DNA of 64,000 bases from DAORHV01 sp964458645 (lineage in GTDB: Bacteria > Patescibacteriota > Gracilibacteria > Peribacterales > Peribacteraceae). Of this stretch, positions 43,803 through 51,500 are shown piece by piece. The notes beneath the pieces are model-generated. The model ran no database searches. It saw nothing but the letters and a program-made list of their open reading frames with translations, and was not told the origin of the DNA. The stretch's first letter is position 1, and every line of letters begins with the position of its first letter. Location: positions 62,001 through 126,000 of the forward strand of contig CAYWJU010000003.1 of NCBI GenBank assembly GCA_964458645.1, in the 5' to 3' direction. The position numbers were made by a program, and so were the translations under genes.

Positions 43803-44355
43803 TATGATTGAACGATCACTTCCGGGAAGACAATCTTCCTGACAAGTCATCCGCACACACACAGTTCATACAAACACACCAAAGGAGACAACCGTCCGGC
43901 CGGACACCACACCAAAACGACCCACTCTCGACTCCGTTCCTTGGCACCACCGCAGACTCGATCAGAGAGGATGATGTCTATGGGTACTGCTGCACTCGTT
44001 CCTCCCGGCCACATTTCACTGCATCCTTGCACAATTCTGGGTATAGGTGCGTTTGTACTAACTCGTAGCCATCCTTCTCTCTGCTCTGCAACGTCGTACC
44101 GCGAAAGGCGAGGTTCCCTCGCGGTATGCACACCCTCTACTCCCCAGTGTTTCCCCTGCTCTCCCTCAAAAGAGACTCGTGGCAAACCGGTCCGGGGACT
44201 TCGTCTGGCCGCGAGGAGAAACAAGTGGCCAAAGCACAGCAGCGTTACGGGGCTCCTCCCCTTTTTCCCTCCATCAGCGGATCGGTCACGCCTCACGGCA
44301 CGCTCGATACCGCCGGAGAACACAAACACACAAAGGCTCCGTAAGGAGTCTTTTT
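43803..44355 (+). ncRNA. Candidate structured non-coding RNA, unidentified
   Basis: No credible protein gene lies in 43636-44401. A possible promoter, TTGCTG (43781-43786), 16 bases, TATGAT (43803-43808), precedes it, and a hairpin GGCTCC/GGAGTC with TTTTT (44335-44355) ends it, giving a transcript of about 540 nt. Several strong helices are visible: GGAAGA/TCTTCC (43825-43839), the 12-bp palindrome GTCCGGCCGGAC (43894-43905), TACCGCGA/TCGCGGTA (44097-44126) with a mutually exclusive GCGAGG/CCTCGC, and TGGCC/GGCCA near 44206-44232. Near-identical 15-base direct repeats (ACAAACACAC-AAAGG) lie at 43870 and 44322. I could not match RNase P RNA, tmRNA, SRP RNA or a known riboswitch. It might also be a long untranslated region. 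Confidence 0.4.
44334..44355 (+). terminator. Rho-independent terminator before the THUMP methyltransferase gene
   Basis: GGCTCC and GGAGTC pair around a GTAA loop and are followed by TTTTT. No protein gene ends just upstream, which supports a non-coding transcript. Confidence 0.65.
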
Positions 44356-44401
44356 GTGATGTACCTTTATGCGAACGCACGAACACGCTATCCTAACAGC
44401 C

Positions 44402-45622
44402 ATGCACTCTTACGCCGCGTTCCTAGGAAACAATCCGATGATCAGCGCCGCTGAATTAAGCGCGCTTCTTCCCGACCTTACCCCGCAGCGGGTCTACGCC
44501 AACCAAATCCTTACATTCCAGACCAAGCACGAGCTGGATCAGGACTTTTTGAACAAATTGGGCGGCACGCTCATGATCGCCAAATCGGTGATGAAAGAGG
44601 ATGCATCCGTGGAGCTGAAGGATATTCCGGTGATCTTGGCTGCCGAACTTTCCAGCGTGAAAGGTAAAGCAACGTTCTCGCTGCGTTTCGTCGGTGTGGC
44701 GCCGGCCAAAGCCAAGAGCTTCTACAGTGACTGCAAGCAATTCCTGAAATCCAAGAGCACCCCCAGCCGCTACATCGGCAACGAGATGAAGCCTGCGATG
44801 GCGATCCAGCTGCACGACGAAGGACTACTGGACCCAAAGAAGGGTTGCGAGCTGATGGTGCTGCAAGATAAAGACAGTCTTTGGATCGGCCGCACAGTGG
44901 CCGCGCAGAACATTAAGGCATACACCATGCGCGACATGAACAAGCCGGTGCGAGATCTTACGGTTGGCTTGTTGCCGCCGAAATTGGCTCAAATTCTGCT
45001 GAACTTCGGTTATTACCTCATGAGCAAGAAGCAGTTCAAGGTCCCGTCGGAAATCACCGTCTTCGATCCGTTCTGCGGCACGGGCGTCATTCCCATCGAG
45101 GCCATGCTGCGCCGCTTCCACGTACTGGCTTCGGACAAGGAGCTGAAGGCGGTGAACGGCTGCAATAAAAACGTGGAATGGGCACGCAAGACCTACAAAC
45201 TGCTGAAGAAAGACTTGGACGTGACGACCTGGAAACAGGACGCTACCAAGCCGTTCGAACTGAAGGAGCTGCCGCACATGGTCGTGACCGAAGGATCGCT
45301 CGGACCCAACATGAAGAGCCGTCCGATGCTGAAGGACATTGAGCGCCTGGCCAAGAACGCCGAGGAGCTGACTGAAAAATTCCTGGAGAACTGCGCCAAA
45401 ACGCTGCCCGGCGTGCCGGTCGTCATGACCTGGCCGGTCTGGTATTCGCAGAAGCGCCCCGTGACGTTGGCAAAAGCACTGAAGACATGCGAGAAGCTCG
45501 GCTACAAGCCCGTCTTGCCGCCGCACACGCTCAGCGGCAGCCGCACGACGCTCTTGTACCGCCGCACCGACCAATTCGTCGGCCGCGAGATCGTTCTGCT
45601 GGAACCGATCGCCAAAGCGTAA
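44402..45622 (+). CDS. THUMP-domain RNA methyltransferase (TRM11-like), unusual motif IV
   Basis: A 406-residue protein. The N-terminal third (MHSYAAFLGNNPMISAAELSALLPD onward) fits the NFLD/THUMP region of Trm11-type tRNA guanosine methyltransferases. The Rossmann part has the SAM-binding motif VFDPFCGTGVIPIEAMLR (about 221-238) and an ASDKE acidic end of strand 2. The catalytic motif IV, normally D/NPPY, reads VTEGSLGPNMKS here. ATG 44402 lies 7 bases after TATCCT (44389-44394). Likely substrate is tRNA, but the changed motif leaves the activity open. Confidence 0.78.
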   Translation: MHSYAAFLGNNPMISAAELSALLPDLTPQRVYANQILTFQTKHELDQDFLNKLGGTLMIAKSVMKEDASVELKDIPVILAAELSSVKGKATFSLRFVGVAPAKAKSFYSDCKQFLKSKSTPSRYIGNEMKPAMAIQLHDEGLLDPKKGCELMVLQDKDSLWIGRTVAAQNIKAYTMRDMNKPVRDLTVGLLPPKLAQILLNFGYYLMSKKQFKVPSEITVFDPFCGTGVIPIEAMLRRFHVLASDKELKAVNGCNKNVEWARKTYKLLKKDLDVTTWKQDATKPFELKELPHMVVTEGSLGPNMKSRPMLKDIERLAKNAEELTEKFLENCAKTLPGVPVVMTWPVWYSQKRPVTLAKALKTCEKLGYKPVLPPHTLSGSRTTLLYRRTDQFVGREIVLLEPIAKA

Positions 45623-45652
45623 TCCTACAGTCTCCTCGTTCCCCCGGTACGT

Positions 45653-46213
45653 TTGGCATCTTCCCGTTCGCCGCGATCCGCAGTCCGCACCGCGACCCAG
45701 GTGGCCGTGATTGTGTTTTGCGTGTGGCACATGTTTGCCATAGCCGCGTATGTGGCACCACAGAACACCGCTTCGGCTCGCTGGAATACATTCGCCATTC
45801 GTAGTTTCAACGCTGCGCGACCGTACGTTCTTGGTCTGAGTCAGTGGCAGAAGTGGGACATCTTCTCCCCGGACCCGCTGCGCCGCGTATCGCTCTACAG
45901 CATTGAGGTATACCGAAATGACGCATGGCGTTCGCTCAAAACCTTGGACTTTCAACACTTGCCGGCATCCGAACGAGCCAAGGAACTGAAAATTTTAGGC
46001 CGCCTGGAAGACTCTTGGAAAGGCATGACGGAGACCTATCTTCAGGATGAATGCATTGCGCTGCCGGAGGCGGCCGGACTGCAACTGCGGTTGAACGTAC
46101 GCTCGTACGTGCTGCCAAAAACCTTGGCCGAACTCGCCGTATTTTCCACCACTGTTCCGCAGGTCACCGAAACCGTACTCGGCAGCGTTACTTGCCCTTC
46201 CCTCCCCAGCTGA
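45653..46213 (+). CDS. DUF5819-like membrane-anchored protein, partner of the HTTM gene
   Basis: A 186-residue protein with one N-terminal membrane helix (about 14-36, VAVIVFCVWHMFAIAAYVA) and a periplasmic part containing ARPYVLGLSQWQKWDIFSPDPLRRVSLY, a pattern that I associate with DUF5819 proteins found beside HTTM genes. The start is uncertain: TTG 45653 is the first start codon in the frame, with TACAGT at 45626-45631. Its TGA overlaps the ATG of the HTTM gene, so they are coupled. Confidence 0.62.
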   Translation: MASSRSPRSAVRTATQVAVIVFCVWHMFAIAAYVAPQNTASARWNTFAIRSFNAARPYVLGLSQWQKWDIFSPDPLRRVSLYSIEVYRNDAWRSLKTLDFQHLPASERAKELKILGRLEDSWKGMTETYLQDECIALPEAAGLQLRLNVRSYVLPKTLAELAVFSTTVPQVTETVLGSVTCPSLPS

Positions 46214-47547
46214 TGCCGCAAATACAGACCATCGGCCTCTGGGAGCGCATCGAGCGCTTTTGGTTCCGTCCGGTATCGGCATCCGGCTTTGGGATGATGC
46301 GCGTGGCGTACGGACTGACGGCATTCATGGTGTTTGCACTGCAATGGAACAACGTGCCGCGCTACTACTCGGACCACGGCATGATGCCGCATGCGGCCAT
46401 GGATTTCTTTCTGCGGCCGGACTACCGCTTTACCATTCTCGGCTGGATCATGAATCCTGCCGATGTTTCCTGGCTGTACTTGCTCCTACTGGCATCGCTG
46501 ATTCTCGTCACGCTGGGCATATGGACCCGTGCTGGCCTGATAGTGTCCACCGTCCTGCTGTATTCGTTTCATGAGTACAACCCGGTGCTGCTGGATGGCG
46601 GAGACACGTTGCTGCGGTTGATCGGATTGATTTTGCTGCTCTCGCCCTGCGACCGGACCTTCACGCTCGGCACGTTGCGACGGCGACTGCGGAGTGTGGT
46701 GCAACACGGTGAAGATCAGGCTCCAAGCGAACGGACAATGGCGATTTGGCCGTACCGCTTGCTGCTGTGGCAAATGATCTGCATCTACATCAGCTCTACG
46801 TGGGAAAAGCTCAGCGGCACAACTTGGCCAAGTGGATCTGCGGTTGCGATCGTCCTGCATCACACGGGCTTTTCGCGTATTCCTCCATCCATTGCCGATG
46901 CGCTCACGCCATTCAGCCCTCTGCTCACCTACAGCGTGCTCGTCGCGCAAGTCAGCTGGATTTTGCTCCTGATTCTTCCGGTGCTGACTTGGTACACTCC
47001 GCTGCCCAAGCGCTTGAATGGCAGCGTGAAACGTACCGTCATCGCAGCAGGTTTTCTCATGCACCTTGGCATTACGCTCACCATGGACGTCGGCCTGTTT
47101 TCGTTCGTCATCTTCACTGCGTATTTGGGGCTGCTATTGGATGACGACTTCCGTGCCATACGCAATTTCTTCAATTGGAGCGATGCCGGAATCGTTGTGC
47201 TGTTCGACGGCACCTGCGGACTGTGCCGCCGCAGCGTGGTGATCTTGAAGGTGCTCGATTGGCTCCACCGTCTGCAATTCGCCGACTTCACCGATGAGCG
47301 CGTGCGCAAAGAACACGCGCCGGATATCCGGCCGGCCGCATTGGAAAAAGCGATGCACATCAAGCTGACCGATGGCAGCTTTCAGAAGGGTTTCCGCGCC
47401 TTCCGTGCACTGTGCTGGAACCTGCCCCCACTGTGGGTGCTGGCGCCGTTGCTCTACATTCCGGGCATGACCGTGATCGGTGACTGGGTCTACGACAACG
47501 TGGCGTCTCGCCGGATGCGCTGCGGAGACGGTGCGTGCCGGATTTAG
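46213..47547 (+). CDS. HTTM-DCC fusion protein (gamma-carboxylase-like membrane domain plus thiol-disulfide domain)
   Basis: A 444-residue protein. The first 310 residues form an HTTM (vitamin K-dependent gamma-carboxylase related) membrane domain with about seven helices and the family segments GMMRVAYGLTAFMVF, YNPVLLDGGDTLLRLIGLILLLSPCDRTFTL and TSTWEKLSG-like ISSTWEKLSGTTWPSG. The last 115 residues (about 328-444) are a DCC/DUF393 domain: VVLFDGTCGLCRRSVVILK, with the CGLC pair, then a CG-DG-C end. The combination is known in bacteria but its reaction is not established; DCC proteins resemble thiol oxidoreductases. Interlocking stop with the convergent Cys-rich gene. Confidence 0.86.
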   Translation: MPQIQTIGLWERIERFWFRPVSASGFGMMRVAYGLTAFMVFALQWNNVPRYYSDHGMMPHAAMDFFLRPDYRFTILGWIMNPADVSWLYLLLLASLILVTLGIWTRAGLIVSTVLLYSFHEYNPVLLDGGDTLLRLIGLILLLSPCDRTFTLGTLRRRLRSVVQHGEDQAPSERTMAIWPYRLLLWQMICIYISSTWEKLSGTTWPSGSAVAIVLHHTGFSRIPPSIADALTPFSPLLTYSVLVAQVSWILLLILPVLTWYTPLPKRLNGSVKRTVIAAGFLMHLGITLTMDVGLFSFVIFTAYLGLLLDDDFRAIRNFFNWSDAGIVVLFDGTCGLCRRSVVILKVLDWLHRLQFADFTDERVRKEHAPDIRPAALEKAMHIKLTDGSFQKGFRAFRALCWNLPPLWVLAPLLYIPGMTVIGDWVYDNVASRRMRCGDGACRI

Positions 47548-48170
47548 TTGCCCATTCGCGGCAACGAGGTGGAGCTACCGTTTGCCGTCGATACGCACAA
47601 ACAGTCTCCTCCAAACGGCTGGCCGATCTTGCACGTTGCGCCCGCAGGGCAGGCTCCGCCGCACTGGTATGCCGGTGAATTGCCGTTTTGGAACGGACCA
47701 CAGTTGACCGGCGGCGTCGTGGGCAAGGCGGGATCCGCACCGCAGGTGCAGAGATTGCCGCCGAACGGCTGACCCTTCTGACACACCTGGCCGAACGGAC
47801 ATGTTCCGCCGCACGAGGGGAATTCTGCGCCGGCCGGGGCATAGGAGCCGCACAATGCCGGAGGCGTCGTGGGCAATGCGGGATCCGGAGCACAGATGCA
47901 GGCCCTTCCAAACGGCTGCGTCCCAGTTTGGCATATCTGACCGAAGCCGCAGGCTCCGCCGCACTGGGGGGCACTCTGGCCCTGCGGAAGATATTCACCG
48001 CACTCCAAGGGGCGAGTCGTGGGAAGATCGGCGGACAAAGGAGTCGTCGCGGTGGGCACCAGCAGCGTGGCCTTCATGGGAACCTGGAACACCGCAGTCG
48101 CTCCGACAGCGATGCTGACGGAAGCAAATGCGAGTGCGAACATGTATGCGTTGTGACGGTTGGAAGACAT
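47544..48170 (-). CDS. Secreted protein with three tandem Cys-rich repeats
   Basis: A 208-residue exported protein. A hydrophobic signal region (YMFALAFASVSIAVGATAVF) is followed by a short linker and three repeats of about 48 residues. Each repeat starts TTxPxxCG, continues with CGGxCxxGxxC and xGxPFG, and ends CxC-DPALP, with six cysteines per unit (about 60-205). The even Cys count and export suggest disulfide knots. Family not recognised; extracellular binding or structural role is likely. The start is set by the signal peptide; TTGAAG-16-TACTAT (48201-48228, minus strand) is a good promoter about 30 bases upstream. Confidence 0.78.
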   Translation of the reverse strand: MSSNRHNAYMFALAFASVSIAVGATAVFQVPMKATLLVPTATTPLSADLPTTRPLECGEYLPQGQSAPQCGGACGFGQICQTGTQPFGRACICAPDPALPTTPPALCGSYAPAGAEFPSCGGTCPFGQVCQKGQPFGGNLCTCGADPALPTTPPVNCGPFQNGNSPAYQCGGACPAGATCKIGQPFGGDCLCVSTANGSSTSLPRMGN

Positions 48171-48200
48171 ACCAAAAAAAGGATGTAGGGAATGCCCCTT

Positions 48201-48228
48201 ATAGTATGTGGTTATGTGCAATCTTCAA
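48201..48228 (-). promoter_or_regulatory. Promoter of the Cys-rich repeat gene
   Basis: Minus strand TTGAAG (48223-48228), 16 bases, TACTAT (48201-48206). Confidence 0.55.
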
Positions 48229-48262
48229 GCTATTCCCTCCGGGGAGACGGCGCATGCCGGAT

Positions 48263-48661
48263 TTAGTCGGCGCCTTCATTGAATGTATCGACAACCTTTT
48301 GAGGAAGATGCGGAGGCAGCTCCGCCACTGTCCAGGGGATGAGTGTTCTCACTGCCGAACTGATCGCGCCCTGCACGGCGTCAGCATTGGCCTGCTTGAA
48401 GCGTGAATACTGCGTGCGAACGGCCATGGGCACGCTTTCGAAATACGGCTCCTGTCGTGCGAGCAAGAGTCGGGTGATCGCGGTGCACACCGGGGCCACT
48501 TTGGAGACATCGCCCTGATTCGCCCACCAAGCGCGCACGGCTGCCTCGAAAACCAGTGCGGCTTCGGTGATTGCGGGCGGCGTGGCGGGTTTGGGCGCAG
48601 CGTCGACAGCGGCAAGTGCTTCGGCGGTGTCGGCGGCGGCTTCTGAGGATTCGTGGGGCAT
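48263..48661 (-). CDS. Hypothetical protein
   Basis: A 132-residue Ala-rich helical protein without recognised domain, signal peptide or membrane helix (FEAAVRAWWANQGDVSKVAPVCTAITRLLLARQEPYFESVPMAVRTQYSRFKQANADAV). ATG 48661 follows a consensus-like leaderless promoter on the minus strand. It is divergent from trhO, their promoters lying back to back within 80 bases. Function unknown. Confidence 0.65.
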   Translation of the reverse strand: MPHESSEAAADTAEALAAVDAAPKPATPPAITEAALVFEAAVRAWWANQGDVSKVAPVCTAITRLLLARQEPYFESVPMAVRTQYSRFKQANADAVQGAISSAVRTLIPWTVAELPPHLPQKVVDTFNEGAD

Positions 48662-48669
48662 AGTGCGCC

Positions 48670-48697
48670 ATGCTAAGGCTTGGCGAATATGTGTCAA
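48670..48697 (-). promoter_or_regulatory. Leaderless promoter with consensus -35
   Basis: Minus strand TTGACA (48692-48697), 16 bases, TAGCAT (48670-48675), then ATG after 8 bases. Confidence 0.7.
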
Positions 48698-48742
48698 TAA
48701 GACAGTTTGCAACTTCTAGAAGATCGCTACACTATGCAACGA

Positions 48743-49591
48743 ATGATCATCCTGTATTACAAGTACGTCGCCATTCCCAATCCGACCGCCGAGGCCGATT
48801 CTCAGCGTGCCCTCTGCAAAGGCCTTGGACTGAAGGGGCGCGTGCTCATCGGCAGCGAAGGAATCAACGGCACTTGCTGCGGCGAGCCGGATGCAATCGC
48901 CAAGTACAAAGCTGCCATGGCTGCGCATCCGTTGTTTTCCGACATGGAATTCAAGGAATGGGACAGCGATGAAACGGTCTTTGCCAAGATGTTCGTCCGA
49001 GTGCGCGAGGAAGTTGTCACACTGCGATCGGATGCGAAACTGGAAAATAAAGCTCCGTACATCTCCCCTGCCGACCTGCATGCCGAATTGGAGCGCGGCG
49101 AGGACTTGGTCCTTGTGGACATGCGCAATGATTACGAGGCTCGCATCGGAAAATTCGAGAACGCCATAACGCTACCTATGGCCAACTTCCGCGACTTGCC
49201 GACGCTGTTGCCGGCACTGGAAGGACTGAAAAACAAGCGTGTGGTGACGTACTGCACCGGCGGAATCCGCTGCGAGAAGGCCAGTGCACTGCTGCTGCAA
49301 AACGGCTTTTCCGACGTGCGCCAGCTGGAAGGCGGCATCATTCGTTACTGCGAACAATTCCCCGACGGACATTTCCTTGGTTCCTGTTTCGTCTTCGACC
49401 GCCGCCTGCGCGTGCGCTACCAAGGCAAGAAAGCACCGGTGTACCTGACGAACTGCTCGTACTGCGACGTTCCGTGCGACCGCTACTGCGACTGTGCCGA
49501 TACCGCTTGCCATGCGCTGTACATTTGCTGTGAGGAGTGCGAGAAGAAGAATGCGGGGTTGTGCAAGGCCCATGAAATGGCAATCATATAA
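48743..49591 (+). CDS. trhO: tRNA uridine-34 hydroxylase, rhodanese family
   Basis: A 282-residue protein of the UPF0176/YceA family, which catalyses the oxygen-dependent hydroxylation of U34 in tRNA (first step to cmo5U) in characterised bacteria. The N-terminal acylphosphatase-like domain contains GLKGRVLIGSEGINGT. The rhodanese domain has VLVDMRNDYEARIGKF and the active-site loop TYCTGGIRCEKAS with Cys171. The C-terminus carries the family Cys cluster (CSYCDVPCDRYCDCADTAC, then CCEECEKK). ATG 48743 follows TACACT (48728-48733) by 9 bases; ATG 48734 in frame abuts the hexamer. Confidence 0.92.
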   Translation: MIILYYKYVAIPNPTAEADSQRALCKGLGLKGRVLIGSEGINGTCCGEPDAIAKYKAAMAAHPLFSDMEFKEWDSDETVFAKMFVRVREEVVTLRSDAKLENKAPYISPADLHAELERGEDLVLVDMRNDYEARIGKFENAITLPMANFRDLPTLLPALEGLKNKRVVTYCTGGIRCEKASALLLQNGFSDVRQLEGGIIRYCEQFPDGHFLGSCFVFDRRLRVRYQGKKAPVYLTNCSYCDVPCDRYCDCADTACHALYICCEECEKKNAGLCKAHEMAII

Positions 49592-49676
49592 AACCCAAAT
49601 TCCAAAACGACAAATCCCAACCAGGCATTTTTGGTTGTAGTTTGGTTTTTGGTTTTTTGAGATTTGAGATTTTCAG
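49588..49676. repeat. AT-rich hairpin repeat, copy B
   Basis: Lies between the convergent trhO and livM genes. It has the CAAAT(T)CC and CAAATCCCAA blocks on the left and T/G-rich complementary blocks (TTTGG, GATTTGAGATTTT) on the right, like the element at 15291-15362. Probably acts as terminator for both genes. Confidence 0.55.
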
Positions 49677-50527
49677 ACCGTTCTCTGCACTGGAAATAAC
49701 TCTTTCCTGCGTACGTAGACCGCAACAATCAAAATCAACCCGAACAAGATGAGTCGCACCGGACCGATGAGGTCGTACGGAAGCGGAACGAACCGGATAC
49801 CTTCTTTCAGGAGCGACAAAACCACGGTAGAAGCCGCCACGCCCCACACGCTGCCGGGCATGCCCGCCACCACGCACATCACGAAGAAGATAAGAATGGT
49901 GAACGAATAGTCGCTGGGATGCAGCAGGCTGATGTACTGCGGAAACAGGAAGTTGCTGAGAAACGCGCCCAGGCCGGCAATCAGGAAGGCAAGCAAGTAA
50001 ACGCGCCTGCGACTGATACCGAGCGCCTGGGCATGCCACTCGTTTTCAGCCAGCGCCGAGAGCGAACGTCCGAGCGGCCCCTTGTTCACATGCCAGAGGA
50101 ACGCAACCCACGCCAGCGCGATGAAAGCAGCCGCGATGGCGAACGCAGGCAGGCTTTCTAAGCCCGGAAAGCGCGGAATGCCAGGAATACCGAGCGCACC
50201 GCGCGTGAGCGGACCCGAGTTGGCGACGACCGCCAGCAGGACCAGTTGCACCGCGATGCTGAGGATGCCAAGGCCGTCGGGCTCCAGGCGGAACGACAAC
50301 CAAGCGAAGAAGGCCGAGAGCAGCAACGACAACGCTAAGCCGACCAACATGCCGAGTGGGTAGCTATGCGTGAAGTACAGCGTGCAGTAGATGCCGTACG
50401 CGGCGACCAGCGACACGGCAACCGGCCCGAAATGCAGGATTTTTCCTTTGCCGAAGACGAGATTGAACCCCGTGACCGACGGAATAGCGATTGCGACGGT
50501 GGCCAGCAGATGGAAAAAGAAATCCAT
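49673..50527 (-). CDS. livM: Branched-chain amino-acid ABC transporter permease, LivM type
   Basis: A 284-residue inner-membrane permease with 8-9 hydrophobic segments. Family features: SVTGFNLVFGKGKILHFGPVAVSLVAAYGIY near the N-terminus and the EAA-type coupling loop GPLGRSLSALAENEWHAQALGISRRRVYLLAFLIAGLGAFLSNFLF. It starts six bases after livH ends and forms the channel with LivH. Substrate is inferred as Leu/Ile/Val or another hydrophobic amino acid. Confidence 0.88.
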   Translation of the reverse strand: MDFFFHLLATVAIAIPSVTGFNLVFGKGKILHFGPVAVSLVAAYGIYCTLYFTHSYPLGMLVGLALSLLLSAFFAWLSFRLEPDGLGILSIAVQLVLLAVVANSGPLTRGALGIPGIPRFPGLESLPAFAIAAAFIALAWVAFLWHVNKGPLGRSLSALAENEWHAQALGISRRRVYLLAFLIAGLGAFLSNFLFPQYISLLHPSDYSFTILIFFVMCVVAGMPGSVWGVAASTVVLSLLKEGIRFVPLPYDLIGPVRLILFGLILIVAVYVRRKELFPVQRTV

Positions 50528-50533
50528 GAGTTG

Positions 50534-51409
50534 CTATGCGATGCGGGTACGCGAACCGAACAATCCCTGCGGACGGAAGAGGAGCACAACGATGATGGTG
50601 ACGAGTGCGACAGTGCTTTGGTAGCCAGCAGGAATGTAGAACCCGAACAACGGCACGCCGATGGCCACTTGTTCCAGCAGCGCAATGCCATAGGCCGCGG
50701 CGATAGTTCCCCACAGACTGTCTTTGCCGCCGGCGATGAGCGCGGCGTAGGCCTTGATGGTAATGGGAAACCCGAGCACCGGCGTCAGGTTCTGATCAAT
50801 ACCGACATAGATGCCGGCCAATGCTGCCAGCATGCCGCTGGCAATGAAGACCACGCGGTGCAGCAATGCGGAATTGATGCCCAGACTTTGCGCGGCGGAC
50901 GGATGCTGGACCGTGGCACGAATGGCGCGGCCGTAACGCGTTGCATGCAGCAGCCAGGCCACGAAGCCGAGCAAGACGAGCGTGAGTACGATAAGAGCAA
51001 CTTGTTCGACCGAGATGGTGGCTCCGAACACCGGCAGTTGGCGTTTTACTCCGGTCAGAATGGAATGCGGATACTCCTGAAAGACCAGCAAGATGAGGCC
51101 ATCGAGGATCATGCTCAGCGCGATGGTGGTGACCAGCGGCAGGAAACGGTGGCGTTGATAGTACGGCGCCACGAACAGTTCGAAGCTGATCCACGTGACG
51201 ATGGCCGCTATCGCTACACCCAGGAGGATGGACGGAAACAACGGCAGATGCGCACTGCGGTAGAACCACCACGTGGTGTAGCCGCCGACCAGCGCCAGCT
51301 GACCGAGTGCCAGGTTGAAAATGCGCAGCACGCCGTAGACAAGCGAGAGCCCGCCGGCCATGAGGGCCGCGAAGGACCCGGCGATGAGGGCGTTGATCAA
51401 AAGCTGCAT
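50534..51409 (-). CDS. livH: Branched-chain amino-acid ABC transporter permease, LivH type
   Basis: A 291-residue permease. The LivH signature LLINALIAGSFAALMAGGLSLVYGVLRIFNLALGQLALVGGY is at the N-terminus, and the coupling loop reads TRYGRAIRATVQHPSAAQSLGIN. It has its own promoter (TAGGAT on the minus strand, 51418-51423, ending 8 bases before ATG, with ATGACA 17 bases further up) located just after the livK terminator. Confidence 0.9.
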   Translation of the reverse strand: MQLLINALIAGSFAALMAGGLSLVYGVLRIFNLALGQLALVGGYTTWWFYRSAHLPLFPSILLGVAIAAIVTWISFELFVAPYYQRHRFLPLVTTIALSMILDGLILLVFQEYPHSILTGVKRQLPVFGATISVEQVALIVLTLVLLGFVAWLLHATRYGRAIRATVQHPSAAQSLGINSALLHRVVFIASGMLAALAGIYVGIDQNLTPVLGFPITIKAYAALIAGGKDSLWGTIAAAYGIALLEQVAIGVPLFGFYIPAGYQSTVALVTIIVVLLFRPQGLFGSRTRIA

Positions 51410-51448
51410 CTCCGCAAATCCTAGCGCCGAGGTGCTCTGCTGTCATCG

Positions 51449-51477
51449 AAAAAAAAGGACCGGGGAGCACCCGGTCC
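51449..51477 (-). terminator. Terminator between livK and livH
   Basis: An 8-bp perfect stem (GGACCGGG/CCCGGTCC, 51457-51464 and 51470-51477), followed on the minus strand by eight T. It lies inside the cluster, so livK would be transcribed largely apart from livHM. Confidence 0.9.
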
Positions 51478-51500
51478 TTCTTCCGAGGGGCGAATAGGGA

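Noticed and set aside
43803..44355. RNase P RNA, tmRNA or SRP RNA in the large gap
   Set aside because: I looked on both strands for the GAGGAAAGTCCGGGC-type and ACAGAA blocks of RNase P RNA, the tmRNA tag and ends, and the SRP domain IV loop, and found none convincing. A covariance search is needed to exclude divergent forms.
43847..44386. A 179-codon minus-strand frame in the same gap
   Set aside because: Arg/Ser/Gly-rich, Cys scattered, no hydrophobic core pattern, no promoter of the type seen elsewhere; reads like non-coding sequence.
49483..49728. An 81-codon minus-strand frame over the hairpin repeat
   Set aside because: Its translation is generated by the AT-rich repeat and overlaps the end of trhO and livM; no independent support.
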